Below are positions 9,055-17,886 of a DNA stretch of 64,000 nucleotides, one piece after another. The notes beneath the pieces are model-generated. The model was given only the letters and a program-made list of their open reading frames with translations, ran no database searches and was not told the DNA's origin. Origin of the DNA: CAWBJO01 sp963789175 (GTDB taxonomy: Bacteria > Pseudomonadota > Alphaproteobacteria > Rhizobiales > Aestuariivirgaceae); contig CAWBJO010000007.1 of NCBI GenBank assembly GCA_963789175.1, positions 558,001 to 622,000 on the forward strand, read 5' to 3'. A program made the position numbers and the translations under genes. Position 1 is the first letter of the stretch; each line of letters opens with the position of its first letter.

Positions 9055-9645
9055 GTGTCAGATATGTCGGGGAGCGGCCCCCTTCGCATACATCATGTCG
9101 AGTCCCTCGAGACTCCTGAGGCATCGGCAAGAATTTTCCAGGTCACCGGCTTCGTCAAATGGTTCGATGTTGCGCGTGGCTATGGGTTCATCATCCCGGA
9201 CAACGGCGCTGCCGACGTCCTCCTTCACCTGAGCTGCCTGAAGCGCGACGGCTATGATGCGCCGCTCGAGGGCACGCGGGTCACCTGCGAGGTGGTCGAG
9301 CGCCAGAAGGGCATGCAGTGCCTGAGGGTACTGGCGGTCGACACGTCGACGGCCATCCACCCGGTGGAGCGCGCCAGCCGCACGCATGTGACGGTCACCG
9401 CGACGAGCGCCTGGGTGCGGTGCAAGGTAAAATGGTTCAATCGGGCCCGCGGCTTCGGCTTCGTCACCGAAGGGGACGGCCAGCCGGACATCTTCGTCCA
9501 CATGGAGACGCTGCGGCGCACGGCGATTCCCGAGCTCTTGCCAGACCAGTGGGTTTATGTTCGTTTTGGCGACGGACCCAAAGGCAAGATGGCGGCCGAG
9601 GTGCGCCTGACGCTCGACAGCGGCGGCCCCGGCTACACGCACTGA
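9055..9645 (+). CDS. Tandem cold-shock-domain protein
   Basis: RNA/ssDNA-binding protein of 196 residues with two cold-shock domains joined by a linker, a form common in Hyphomicrobiales. Domain 1 (about residues 27-95) has GFVKWFDVARGYGFI, a divergent RNP1. Domain 2 (about 122-190) has CKVKWFNRARGFGFV and DIFVHMETL, a classical RNP1/RNP2 pair. Such proteins act as RNA chaperones or antiterminators. The start is either GTG 9055, preceded by AGAGG, or ATG 9064; the first gives better ribosome-site spacing. It is followed 47 bp later by the DUF192 gene. Confidence 0.93.
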   Translation: MSDMSGSGPLRIHHVESLETPEASARIFQVTGFVKWFDVARGYGFIIPDNGAADVLLHLSCLKRDGYDAPLEGTRVTCEVVERQKGMQCLRVLAVDTSTAIHPVERASRTHVTVTATSAWVRCKVKWFNRARGFGFVTEGDGQPDIFVHMETLRRTAIPELLPDQWVYVRFGDGPKGKMAAEVRLTLDSGGPGYTH

Positions 9646-9692
9646 TCGTTCTTCCCGAAAGTCCGGCTGTCTGCTTCTGAACGGAGGAACAG

Positions 9693-10175
9693 GTGCTGGG
9701 TCGTCGGTTGGTCGCGTCGGGTCTTGCTCATTTCGCCCTCCTTGGACTTCTCGTCATCGTCGCCCGGCCGGGCCTTGCGCAGGACGCGGCGCGCATAGAG
9801 CCCATCGTCATCGAGACCGACGAGGGCGCCCAGATCCTCAACGTTGAAATCGCGGATACCCCGGCGCTGCAGGAGCGCGGCCTCATGTTCCGGCAGCGGG
9901 TGCCGGAGGACCGCGGCATGCTCTTCCTCTTCGGAAGCTCGCAGCCGATCAGCATGTGGATGAAAAACACGCTCGCTCCGCTAGACATGATCTTCATACG
10001 TGCCGACGGGACGGTGTCGGAGGTGGTGGAGAGCACCAAGCCGCTGTCCCTCGAGATCATCCAGTCGAAGGAAAACCTCCCGGCGGTGCTGGAGCTCGGC
10101 GCGGGAGGGGCCAAAAGGTTCGGGATCAAGCCCGGAACCCTCATCCGCACCAGCTATTTCGGCAATCTCGGCTGA
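9693..10175 (+). CDS. DUF192 family exported protein
   Basis: 160-residue protein with an N-terminal signal peptide (hydrophobic FALLGLLVIVARPGLAQ, cleavage probably after the Ala-Gln region) followed by the DUF192 domain. Family blocks are ERGLMFRQRVPEDRGMLFLF, SMWMKNTLAPLDMIFI and a PAVLELGAGGAKRFGIKPG ending. The function of the family is not established. GTG start at 9693 preceded by GGAGGAAC, a strong Shine-Dalgarno. Its position just after the cold-shock gene suggests possible co-transcription. Confidence 0.9.
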   Translation: MLGRRLVASGLAHFALLGLLVIVARPGLAQDAARIEPIVIETDEGAQILNVEIADTPALQERGLMFRQRVPEDRGMLFLFGSSQPISMWMKNTLAPLDMIFIRADGTVSEVVESTKPLSLEIIQSKENLPAVLELGAGGAKRFGIKPGTLIRTSYFGNLG

Positions 10176-10268
10176 CCATACCGGGGGCCCGGCGACTTGA
10201 AGCCTCGGGACAAACCCTTATAAGGACGATGGGTCCGCTGAGGTCGGCGGCCCGGCCGACGTGGCCAG

Positions 10269-10345
10269 CGGGGCGTAGCGCAGTCTGGTAGCGCACCTGC
10301 CTTGGGCGCAGGGGGTCGTCAGTTCAAATCTGGCCGCCCCGACCA
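10269..10345 (+). tRNA. tRNA-Pro (UGG)
   Basis: 77 nt with encoded CCA. Acceptor arms CGGGGCG (10269-10275) and CGCCCCG (10335-10341) pair fully. Anticodon loop CTTGGGC at 10301-10307 gives TGG. Confidence 0.96.
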
Positions 10346-10385
10346 CGTGCGGGCTCAACGCGTAGGACGACAACGGAGACACGCC

Positions 10386-10691
10386 ATGACGGCGCGCATC
10401 TATAGACCGGCACGGAACGTCATGCAGTCCGGCAAGGCGAACACCGAGCAGTGGTTTCTCGAATTCCTGCGGGAGGAGGAGCCGACCTACGAGCCGCTGA
10501 TGGGCTGGACATCGAGCGGCGACACCAAGCAGCAGGTCCGTCTCGTGTTTAAGACCAAGGAGGAGGCCGTCGCCTTCGCGCTCAAGGAAGGCATCGCCTT
10601 CGAGGTCAAGGAAGACGAGCCGAAACGCGCCGAGAAGAAGACGTACGCCGACAATTTCCGGTGGGGCGCCAAGGAAAACTGGACGCACTGA
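10386..10691 (+). CDS. ETC complex I subunit, NDUFS4-like (NADH dehydrogenase accessory subunit)
   Basis: 101-residue homologue of the 18-kDa (NDUFS4/AQDQ) accessory subunit of respiratory complex I. This subunit is known in alphaproteobacteria and mitochondria, and sits on the peripheral arm. Family features are the start MTARIYRPARNVMQSGKANT, the central EPLMGWTSSGDTKQQV and the end TYADNFRWGAKENWTH. It is encoded alone between two tRNA genes, away from a nuo operon, as is usual. The ATG at 10386 is the first in-frame start after tRNA-Pro. Confidence 0.93.
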   Translation: MTARIYRPARNVMQSGKANTEQWFLEFLREEEPTYEPLMGWTSSGDTKQQVRLVFKTKEEAVAFALKEGIAFEVKEDEPKRAEKKTYADNFRWGAKENWTH

Positions 10692-10705
10692 GCCCCGCCC
10701 ATGAC

Positions 10706-10782
10706 GGCCCCGTAGCTCAGAGGATCAGAGCAGCAGCCTTCTAAGCTGTTGGTCGGAGGTTCGAGTCCTCCCGGGGTCGCCA
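10706..10782 (+). tRNA. tRNA-Arg (UCU)
   Basis: 77 nt with encoded CCA. Acceptor arms GGCCCCG (10706-10712) and CGGGGTC (10772-10778) pair with one G-U. Anticodon loop CTTCTAA at 10738-10744 gives TCT (10740-10742). Confidence 0.95.
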
Positions 10783-10869
10783 AACTCGCCTCAGACATTG
10801 CCTGCAAGCATTGCGTGCTGTATGATTCGATAATCGCGCGGTGGTAGAATCAGAAGCGAACGCAGCCCG

Positions 10870-11139
10870 ATGCAGACAAAGCATGCCGTCGACGGTGGAT
10901 CCGGGCCGCATCGTGAAGATCAGCGGCCGCCGGTCGTGAGCGACGAGCTCATCCAGCGCGCCAACGCGGCCTATCTCGCAGCGTGGCGGCCGTCGTGGTG
11001 GGCACGACAGTTCTTCGCGAGGTCGTCGCGCTTCGAAGATTGGCCCGAAGAGGTCAGGCGCGAACATCTCAACTGCATTCGGGCCGCACTCGCCGCCGCT
11101 TTCGACCCAGATCGCGAAATCGACACGTCAGTGGGCTGA
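10870..11139 (+). CDS. Hypothetical protein, 89 aa
   Basis: Not recognised. 89 residues: a polar N-terminus, then an amphipathic, Trp-rich region (AYLAAWRPSWWARQFFARSS) and an acidic/basic helical C-terminus (PEEVRREHLNCIRAALAAAF). Soluble, no signal peptide. It starts 87 bp after tRNA-Arg. Codon choice fits the genome but the length is small, so this is a plausible rather than certain gene. Confidence 0.5.
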   Translation: MQTKHAVDGGSGPHREDQRPPVVSDELIQRANAAYLAAWRPSWWARQFFARSSRFEDWPEEVRREHLNCIRAALAAAFDPDREIDTSVG

Positions 11140-11367
11140 GATTGGTCGCGATCGGCGTGCGGATACCAACGCGAACGCCGCGGCTGTTTCAAAATAGGCC
11201 ATAAAAATTTTTCAACCGGCGATCCATCGCCCCAAATTTGCTGTATAGTCTTCCTCGCTATGGTGAGTGCAGGTCTTGCGGCGAGACATGTCACCCGTAG
11301 TTTGCTCGCCCGCGAGAACTACTCATCGACGCGTCCGGATCGGCAGCGGCGGTCCTGATCTCTATCG

Positions 11368-12099
11368 GTGGGCGGTCATTACGTGAAACATGTGTTTGTG
11401 GCGTTGTTACTGACGCAGGTCGCGGCTGGCTGCGTGGCGACGAACCAGCAGCTGAGCACGGCCAGCGCCGATCAGGCTATGAGCCAACCGCGCCGGACGG
11501 CAAGCGCCGAACCGGCGCCGAATCAGTCCGGACAGGACGAGCTCAGGCAGCGGATCGTCTATCTCGAAACCCAGCTAGAACAGATCAAGCGCATGGGCGC
11601 GAAGTCGTCGACGCGCACGGTTTCGACCGATCGCGTCGCCGCCATCGAGGCCCAGCTCGCGGTGCTGCAGCGGGCCCACGACACTACCCTCACGACGGGC
11701 AGCATTGAGGGCGCCAGCGAGCAGCTTCGGGCGCTCGAAGCCCGGCTGGCGGCCGTCGAACAGGCGAGCCGGACCGCGGCCTATCAGGCGAGCCGGACGG
11801 CGGTCGACCCGCCGAGCCGGGCGGACGGCGGGAAGAGCGACGAGGCGATCCTCAAGCGCATGGCGGCGATCGAGGCCGAGCTTGAGAAGATCGAGAAGAG
11901 CAGCGAGCTCGCCGTCCAGATGGGACTCATCACGACGGTCCATTCGGACCGCAACGAGGAAGGAATCAGCACCGTCCGAAGTGAGCTCGACAAGATCGCG
12001 ACCGACATCGCGGCGCTGCGCTCGCGGCTCACCGAGAGCGACCAGCAACTCGAAGTCGGGCTGCTGCAACTGAGGGAACTGTCGGCACGACTCAAATGA
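11368..12099 (+). CDS. Putative lipoprotein with coiled coil
   Basis: 243 residues. The N-terminus VKHVFVALLLTQVAAGC looks like a lipoprotein signal, with Cys at about residue 22 (lipobox AAGC, weak at -3). The remainder is Ala/Glu/Arg-rich with heptads (IVYLETQLEQIKRM, LRALEARLAAVEQAS, MAAIEAELEKIEKSS), predicting a long parallel coiled coil. An internal near-repeat of YQASRTA / EQASRTA is visible around residue 140. Starts GTG 11368 or GTG 11383. Its stop overlaps the start of the next gene (ATGA), so the two are translationally coupled. Function unknown; an envelope spacer or scaffold is inference. Confidence 0.72.
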   Translation: MGGHYVKHVFVALLLTQVAAGCVATNQQLSTASADQAMSQPRRTASAEPAPNQSGQDELRQRIVYLETQLEQIKRMGAKSSTRTVSTDRVAAIEAQLAVLQRAHDTTLTTGSIEGASEQLRALEARLAAVEQASRTAAYQASRTAVDPPSRADGGKSDEAILKRMAAIEAELEKIEKSSELAVQMGLITTVHSDRNEEGISTVRSELDKIATDIAALRSRLTESDQQLEVGLLQLRELSARLK

Positions 12100-12782
12100 C
12101 CAAGATCGTCGCAACCATCGCCCTTACGGGCCTCTTCCTCATCGCGGGCTTCTTCACGGGCAGCGGGTTCACCGGCCGGCAGCCGGCCATGACGGACATC
12201 GAAAGCCTGCGCCAGATGCAGCCGAACTCGACCTCCGTCTGGAGCCAGTACCTGGAAATGCAGGAGGACGGCATCGAGTACGCCCTGCAGCGGCGCCCGA
12301 AGGACGTCGAGCGGGCGCTCGTCTACTATCGCGACTGGCCTTCGAACCTCGAGTCGTTCATGGCGGATGCGCCGGAGACGACGTCGAAAGGCATGCGCAA
12401 CTTCTTCACCCCCGGGATGCTCGGTACGGCGGAACTCGAGCAGCTCGATTCGGTCATCGGGGAATGGATGCGCGCCAAGCCGGCGGCGGCGGAACTCGAC
12501 ATCAAGCGGGCGAGGGAGAACATCGCCCATTCGCTTGAGGCCGTTTCGGCCATGACCGAGCTCCAGGACGGCCGCGAGCGCAAGCAGCGCACCATCGGCC
12601 AGGTGGTCGCCATCATCATCGACGTGATTCTCGCCCAGGAGGAGAACGGCGTGGGCCTGATTCCGCCCCCCGGCAAGGGCGACCGCCTGCCAGGGGCGAG
12701 CCTTGCGCCGACTTTCGGCGAGGATGGACGCTACGCCACCCGGGAAAACCTCGAAAATGCCGAGGTGGCGGAAGCGCCGTAA
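12096..12782 (+). CDS. Hypothetical membrane-anchored protein, 228 aa
   Basis: Not recognised. One N-terminal hydrophobic segment (IVATIALTGLFLIAGFFTGSG) acts as an anchor or uncleaved signal. The rest is a largely helical, acidic domain. A second hydrophobic stretch (QVVAIIIDVILAQ, about residues 168-180) is short. The C-terminal 40 residues are Pro/Gly-rich. It overlaps the upstream coiled-coil lipoprotein gene by 4 bp (ATGA), so the two products are likely to work together at the envelope. Confidence 0.7.
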   Translation: MTKIVATIALTGLFLIAGFFTGSGFTGRQPAMTDIESLRQMQPNSTSVWSQYLEMQEDGIEYALQRRPKDVERALVYYRDWPSNLESFMADAPETTSKGMRNFFTPGMLGTAELEQLDSVIGEWMRAKPAAAELDIKRARENIAHSLEAVSAMTELQDGRERKQRTIGQVVAIIIDVILAQEENGVGLIPPPGKGDRLPGASLAPTFGEDGRYATRENLENAEVAEAP

Positions 12783-12827
12783 GCATTTCGCTAACCATTT
12801 ATTTACCCCGCCTTATCAGACTCCCGG

Positions 12828-13265
12828 TTGAGTCATACAACCCTATCGGAGATGCCTTTGGCCCCGCCGCTTCAGCTTCGCCTCATGACCGACATCGTCG
12901 GGTTCGACCTGACGCATGTCTATCTCACCCTCGACGTGATGGACCGCGAGCGTGCGGACGGTGAACCGCGCCAGAAGCAGTCGCTGCTCCGTCTGACGCT
13001 TCCAGAATGCAATCTGTTCCTCAAGGCGCTCCGGGAGTTCAAGGGCCAGGAGGGCAGCATCGAGGTGACGACGCCGGTGCTCGAAGAGGCAAAGCGCGCC
13101 CAAGGGCCGAAGCCCGCCGGCGTGTCGCGCGTCCTCGAAGGCCAGACGCGGCTCAAGGACCTGCCGCGCACCGAGGGTGCCACAGGCGATGGCGGCCAAG
13201 CCGCCAATCTCGGCGACATCATCGAGAAGCTCAACGTCAAGGCGGCAGCGCCAGGCGGGCGCTAA
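12828..13265 (+). CDS. Hypothetical protein, about 145 aa
   Basis: Not recognised. A compact N-terminal domain (QLRLMTDIVGFDLTHVYLTL, then SLLRLTLPECNLFLKALREF) is followed by a polar, Gly/Lys-rich tail. No signal or membrane segment. The start is uncertain: TTG at 12828 gives the full frame, while an internal ATG at 12852 (MPLAPPLQ) is the better codon. It follows the envelope pair after 45 bp and is convergent with creA. Confidence 0.6.
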   Translation: MSHTTLSEMPLAPPLQLRLMTDIVGFDLTHVYLTLDVMDRERADGEPRQKQSLLRLTLPECNLFLKALREFKGQEGSIEVTTPVLEEAKRAQGPKPAGVSRVLEGQTRLKDLPRTEGATGDGGQAANLGDIIEKLNVKAAAPGGR

Positions 13266-13284
13266 GCTTCGATCCTGCGTGCCG

Positions 13285-13806
13285 CTAGTCGGACAGGAAC
13301 TCCGCGCAGCGCGGCGCGGGTGAGCCGCTCCACGGCATGATCGGTACGGTCGAGGTCGAGTTCTGCGGCGATCCCTCGATGATCCGGTCGGTATAGACGA
13401 GATAGACGAGCACGTTGCGCTTGGTGTCGCAGCCGCGCACGATCTGCATCTTCTTGAAGAACAGCGAGCGCCGCTGCCGATAGATCTCATGACCCTGCTC
13501 GAACTTCGTCTTGATGGCGATGGGTCCGACCTGGCGGCAGGCGAGCGAGACTTCCGAGCGTTCCTCGGCGAATCCGGCCCATCCCTTCCAGCCGCCGATC
13601 TCGGGGACGGTGAAGTGGCAGGCCACGCCGTCGACGTCGGGATCGTCGATTGCATAGGTGGCGAGCTTCGCATCGGGCGAGAAGAAGCGGAACACGGTCG
13701 TCTTCTTGAAGATCAGTTCCGGATCATCGTTCGCGGCCGCCGCTGGCGAAACGGTCGTGAACAACAGGCTTGCGAGCAGCGACAGGAGAGGCAGCGTTCT
13801 CATCAT
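13285..13806 (-). CDS. creA: CreA family periplasmic protein
   Basis: 173-residue exported protein with signal peptide (LPLLSLLASLLFTTVSPAAA, cleavage near residue 25). The CreA domain shows KKTTVFRFFSPDAKLATYA, DVDGVACHFTVPEIGGWKG and SLACRQVG near the start, then KKMQIVRGCDTKRNVLVYLV and IIEGSPQNSTSTVP. The biochemical role of CreA is not known. Paired Cys positions (CHF, ACRQ, RGCD, PRCAE) could form periplasmic disulphides. It lies 62 bp upstream, on the same strand, of nothing coding; metC reads toward it from the right. Confidence 0.92.
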   Translation of the reverse strand: MMRTLPLLSLLASLLFTTVSPAAAANDDPELIFKKTTVFRFFSPDAKLATYAIDDPDVDGVACHFTVPEIGGWKGWAGFAEERSEVSLACRQVGPIAIKTKFEQGHEIYRQRRSLFFKKMQIVRGCDTKRNVLVYLVYTDRIIEGSPQNSTSTVPIMPWSGSPAPRCAEFLSD

Positions 13807-13868
13807 CGGTCACTCCGTTTCGACAAGGCATGACATGGCGACATGACATGGGTCGCGCGCGGCCAAGA

Positions 13869-15059
13869 TCAAGAGGCGTTCTCGCCGCGGGCGAGCCGCT
13901 CGAATCCCGCCGCGAGATCGGCCTTGAGGTCGTCGGGGTGCTCGAGCCCGATGTGGAAGCGCAGCGCCAGGCCCTTGCTCGGCCACGGCGCGACCTTGCG
14001 GCCGGCCGATGGATCGAAGGGAACGACGAGACTCTCGTAGCCGCCCCAGGAGTAGCCCATGCCGAACAGCGCGAGCCCGTCGAGCATCGCGCTCATGGCC
14101 GCCTCCGAGGTCGTCTTGAGAACGGCGGTAAAGAGCCCCGACGATCCGGTGAAGTCGCGTTTCCAGATGGCGTGGTCGGGATGGTCGGGAAGGGCAGGGT
14201 GGACGACCCGCTCGACCTCGCTTCGGCCCTTCAGCCACTCTGCCATGGCGATGGCATTCTCCTGGTGGCGTCGCAGGCGCACGTCCATGGTGCGCAGTCC
14301 GCGCAGCGCGAGGTAGACGTCGTCCGGTCCGGCGCACTGGCCGATCGCTCCGAACGCGTCGGCGAGCTCGCGCCAGACATCGGCAGCGCAGGTGATCGTG
14401 CCGAGCATCAGGTCGGAATGGCCGCCGATATATTTGGTGCCGGCCTGGAGCGACACGTCGCAGCCGTGCCGGAAGGCGTCGAAGAAGTAGCCGCCGCTCC
14501 AGGTGTTGTCGAGAACCACGCGGATGCCGCGGGCCCGCGCCACCGCCGCGATGGCGGGAATGTCCTGAACCTCGAACGTCTGGGAGCCCGGGCTCTCGGC
14601 ATAGATCACCTTGGTGTTCGGACGAAGCAGGCCTTCGATCTTCGCGCCGATGCGCGGAGCGTAGTACTCGACCTCGACTCCATATCGTTTCAGAAGCGTG
14701 TCGCAGAAATGCCGGGTCGGGGCATAGACGGCATCGGTCACCAGCAGGTGGTCGCCAGCCTTCAGGAACGCCAGCAACGCTGTCGTAACCGCAGCGAGTC
14801 CCGAGCCGCACACACGCGTATCGTGACCGCCTTCGAGACGCGCGACGGCGGTTTCGAGGGCCCGCGACGTCGGCGTGCCGCGTCGTCCGTAGAGATACGG
14901 CTGCGTTCGGTCGCGCAGCGCCTGGACCGTCGGAAACAGGATCGTCGAAGCGTGGTAAACAGGCGGATTGACGATGCCGAACTCGGCAAATTCGCGCGCC
15001 GCCGCGACCAGCCGCGTCTCGGCCCGGACACGGGAAAAATCGATTGGTTTCTTGCTCAT
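13869..15059 (-). CDS. metC: Cystathionine beta-lyase (PLP-dependent)
   Basis: Cleaves cystathionine to homocysteine, pyruvate and ammonia in methionine synthesis. The 396-residue protein belongs to the Cys/Met-metabolism PLP family. The phosphate-binding region SGLAAVTTALLAF, the YAESPGSQTFEVQD strand, the cofactor-Asp loop VLDNTWSGGY and the Schiff-base lysine region LQAGTKYIGGHSD are all present. The GTPTSRALE block is typical of MetC in this family. ATG at 15059. Divergent from aapJ across 284 bp. The product links to homoserine made by hom in this window and to cysteine from cysK. Confidence 0.95.
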   Translation of the reverse strand: MSKKPIDFSRVRAETRLVAAAREFAEFGIVNPPVYHASTILFPTVQALRDRTQPYLYGRRGTPTSRALETAVARLEGGHDTRVCGSGLAAVTTALLAFLKAGDHLLVTDAVYAPTRHFCDTLLKRYGVEVEYYAPRIGAKIEGLLRPNTKVIYAESPGSQTFEVQDIPAIAAVARARGIRVVLDNTWSGGYFFDAFRHGCDVSLQAGTKYIGGHSDLMLGTITCAADVWRELADAFGAIGQCAGPDDVYLALRGLRTMDVRLRRHQENAIAMAEWLKGRSEVERVVHPALPDHPDHAIWKRDFTGSSGLFTAVLKTTSEAAMSAMLDGLALFGMGYSWGGYESLVVPFDPSAGRKVAPWPSKGLALRFHIGLEHPDDLKADLAAGFERLARGENAS

Positions 15060-15343
15060 GGAAGTCTTTGTTGAAGGCTGCTGAAAAGCAATTTAACGAG
15101 AGTAAACAAGGGCCGCTAGCATAGTGGCGATTCCGCCAAAAGCACTCGCTGATTTGTGGTTTTGGGTTGACCCGGCAGACGAATTAGGGTCGGATGCCGC
15201 GATGTGCAGAACCCTGCACTGACTGGGAGCAACTCTTAAGACTGAACGTGCCCGAACCAGGCTGGACTCTCGCCGGTCCACGACCATTTGAGGGCTGTAC
15301 TGCACTTTGGTGCGGGGGCGTATCGTCAGTAAAAGGTAGGAAG

Positions 15344-16366
15344 ATGAAAAGTAAACTGCTTTCGTATGCTATCGGCGCTGTGGTGAGTGTAGCGGGAGTG
15401 AGCGCGGCTTCAGCGGCCACTCTCGACGATGTGAAGGCCAAGGGCTTCATACAGTGCGGCGTGAGCCAGGGTCTCATCGGCTTCTCGAATCCCGACGACC
15501 AGAACAACTGGACAGGTCTCGACGTCGACTACTGCCGGGCCGTTGCCGCGGCGATTTTCGGAGACGGGCAGAAGGTGAAGTTTACGCCGCTTTCCGCCAA
15601 GGACCGCTTCGCGGCCCTGACCTCGGGCGAAATCGACATCCTGTCACGCAACACCACCTGGACGATGGGCCGCGACACCGCGCAGGGCATGACCTTCGCC
15701 GGCGTCATGTACTATGACGGACAGGGCTTCATGGTGAAGAAGTCGCTGGGCGTCGACAGCGCGATGAAGCTCAACGGCGCGACCGTCTGCACACAGACGG
15801 GAACGACCACCGAGCTCAACCTCGCCGACTACTTCCGCGCCAACAACATGACCTACCAGGTCGTGGCGTTCGAGAAGAACGAAGAAGTGCTCAAGGCCTA
15901 TGACGAAGGTCGCTGCGACGCGTACACGACCGACCAGTCGGGACTGTATGCCGAGCGCCTGAAGCTCGCCGCACCCGACGAGACGATCGTGCTTCCGGAG
16001 ATCATCTCCAAGGAGCCGCTCGGACCGGTGGTGCGCCAAGGCGACACCGGCTGGTACAACATCGCCAAGTGGACGTACTACGTGCTCGTCAATGCCGAAG
16101 AGCTCGGCGTGACGCAGGCGAACGTCGACGACATGAAGACCAACTCGCAGAACCCGGAAATCCGCCGCATGCTCGGCGCCGAAGGCGATTTCGGCACCGG
16201 CATCGGCCTCACCAACGACTGGGCCGTAAGCGTCATCAAGGCGGTCGGCAACTACGGCGAGATCTTCGAGCGCAACGTCGGCGAAAACACGCCGCTCAAG
16301 ATCAAGCGTGGCAAGAACGCCCTGTGGTCGCAGGGCGGCCTGCAATACGGTCCGCCGATCCGCTAG
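15344..16366 (+). CDS. aapJ: General amino-acid ABC transporter, periplasmic binding protein
   Basis: 340-residue solute-binding protein with a Sec signal peptide (SYAIGAVVSVAGVSAASAA, cut near residue 24). It starts the mature part with TLDDVKAKGFIQCGVSQGL, as in AapJ/BztA of rhizobia and Rhodobacter. The ligand-binding stretches NWTGLDVDYCRAVAAAIFGD, RNTTWTMGRDTAQGMTF and YDEGRCDAYTTDQSGLYAER are characteristic. It delivers a broad range of L-amino acids to AapQMP. ATG 15344 follows GGAAG; open frame further upstream is not family-like. First gene of the aapJQMP operon. Confidence 0.96.
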   Translation: MKSKLLSYAIGAVVSVAGVSAASAATLDDVKAKGFIQCGVSQGLIGFSNPDDQNNWTGLDVDYCRAVAAAIFGDGQKVKFTPLSAKDRFAALTSGEIDILSRNTTWTMGRDTAQGMTFAGVMYYDGQGFMVKKSLGVDSAMKLNGATVCTQTGTTTELNLADYFRANNMTYQVVAFEKNEEVLKAYDEGRCDAYTTDQSGLYAERLKLAAPDETIVLPEIISKEPLGPVVRQGDTGWYNIAKWTYYVLVNAEELGVTQANVDDMKTNSQNPEIRRMLGAEGDFGTGIGLTNDWAVSVIKAVGNYGEIFERNVGENTPLKIKRGKNALWSQGGLQYGPPIR

Positions 16367-16381
16367 GAGATCGTCCTATAC

Positions 16382-16429
16382 CCGGCTGGCGCTTGCGGTT
16401 CTCGGGGAAGAACTTGCAACGCCAGCCGG
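16382..16429 (+). promoter_or_regulatory. Intercistronic stem-loop between aapJ and aapQ
   Basis: Perfect 10-bp inverted repeat CCGGCTGGCG (16382-16391) / CGCCAGCCGG (16420-16429), with further inner pairing TTCT/AGAA around a short loop. It starts 15 bp after the aapJ stop and has no T-run. Such hairpins commonly stabilise the upstream mRNA so the binding protein is made in excess over the permeases; that role is inferred here. Confidence 0.65.
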
Positions 16430-16503
16430 TCTCAATAGAATAGCAGTCCATGAGAATGCGGAGCGCGCCATTGCGAGGCGCGCCGTTGGGGTGGGTCGAC
16501 TGC

Positions 16504-17884
16504 ATGAGTGCTGTGACCGGGGATCGCAGTGTCCCGAAGGTAACGTGGATCAACGATCCCCGAGTTCGTTCCCTCATCGTCCAAATCATCCTCATCGGCA
16601 TCATCGGCTGGCTGGCGGTCGAGGTCGCCGTCAACGCGGCCACCAATCTCGCCCGCCTCAACCAGAACTTCGGCTGGAGCTTCCTGTGGAGCACCTCCGG
16701 CTTCGACATCATCCAGCGGCCAATCACCTATACGTCAACACTCGACCTACGGCCGGGCGCTGCTCGTCGGCTTCCTCAATACCCTCATCATCGCCGTGCT
16801 CGGCATCGTCGCCGCGACGATCCTCGGCTTCATCATCGGCATCATGCGGCTATCGCGCAACTTCGTGATCTCCGGCGTCGCCACCGCCTATGTCGAGACA
16901 ATCCGGAACATCCCGCTCCTCCTGCAGATCTTCGTGTGGTACGCGACGGTGCTGAAGCCGCTGCCGGCGCCGCGCCAGGCGATCGCGCTCGGCCTGCCGC
17001 TGCCGTCGACGGGGTTCCCGGTCTTCGTGCCGCTCCTGCTCCTGGCGATCTACGGCTACATCCAGGTGTTCCGGAAGGTCGCCAACGGCTTCATCAGGGT
17101 TGCCGCAACGGTCGCAATCTTCGTCGCCTACTACCTGATATCGCGCCTGACGGAAGTGTCCTTCGGACCGGTCTTCTCGGTGTACTCGCTCGGCGGCTGG
17201 CTCAGCAACCGCGGCCTCATGGTGCCGCGGCCGATCTACGAACCCGCCGCAGTCGCCATCCTCATCGCGTTCGTCGCCGCGATCATCGCCGCGATCGTCA
17301 TCAGTCGCTGGGCGCGCAAGCGGCAGGAGGCGACGGGCAAGCAGTTCCCCGCGACGCTGGTTTCGATCGGCCTCATCCTCGGCCTGCCGGTCATCGCCGC
17401 CGTGGTGACCGGCATGCCGGTGTCGTTCGAGCTCCCGGAGCTCAAGGGCTTCAACTTCGCCGGCGGCTTCACGGTCACACCCGAGTTCCTGGCGCTGTTC
17501 CTGGCGCTCTCCATCTATACCTCGACCTTCATCGCCGAAATCGTGCGCGGCGGCATCCTCGCCGTCAGCCATGGGCAGACTGAAGCGGCGCGGGCGGTGG
17601 GGCTGAAGCCGACGGCGACGCTGCGGCTCGTCGTCATTCCGCAGGCGATGCGCGTCATCATCCCGCCGCTGACCAGCCAATATCTCAACCTGACCAAGAA
17701 CTCGTCGCTGGCGGTTGCCATCGGCTATCCCGATCTCGTGGCGGTGGGCGGAACGGTCCTGAACCAGACGGGCAAAGCGATCGAGATCGTCACCATCTGG
17801 ATGGTGGTCTATCTGAGCCTCAGCCTCCTCACCTCGGCGGCGATGAACTGGTACAATGCGCGCGTGCGCCTGGTGGAGCGCTGA
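16504..17884 (+). CDS. aapQ: General amino-acid ABC transporter permease AapQ (one frameshift)
   Basis: First membrane subunit of the AapJQMP importer (HisMQ family). The ATG at 16504 gives MSAVTGDRSVPKV, then the first membrane helix. At about 16737-16739 the frame breaks after PITYTS; one base too many is present (TCAACAC where TCACAC would keep frame). The next frame continues STYGRALLVGFLNTLIIAV and runs to the stop at 17884 with the usual TVYVE-type (ATAYVETIRNIPLLLQIFVW) and EAA-loop (EAARAVGLKPTATLRLVVIP) motifs. Length after repair is about 460 residues, longer than typical AapQ (about 400) because of a larger periplasmic loop region at about residues 190-300. If real, the frameshift destroys the transporter. 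Confidence 0.88.
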
Positions 17885-17886
17885 GA

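Noticed and set aside
8877..9119. Short plus-strand ORF before the cold-shock gene
   Set aside because: No ribosome site, overlaps the cold-shock start in another frame, no recognisable features.
15060..15343. SAM or other riboswitch before metC or aapJ
   Set aside because: No conserved riboswitch core or long pairing was evident in the intergenic sequence on either strand.
16450..17583. Single 377-aa ORF spanning aapQ
   Set aside because: Only its first 100 residues are AapQ. After about 16738 it reads an Arg/His-rich shadow frame.
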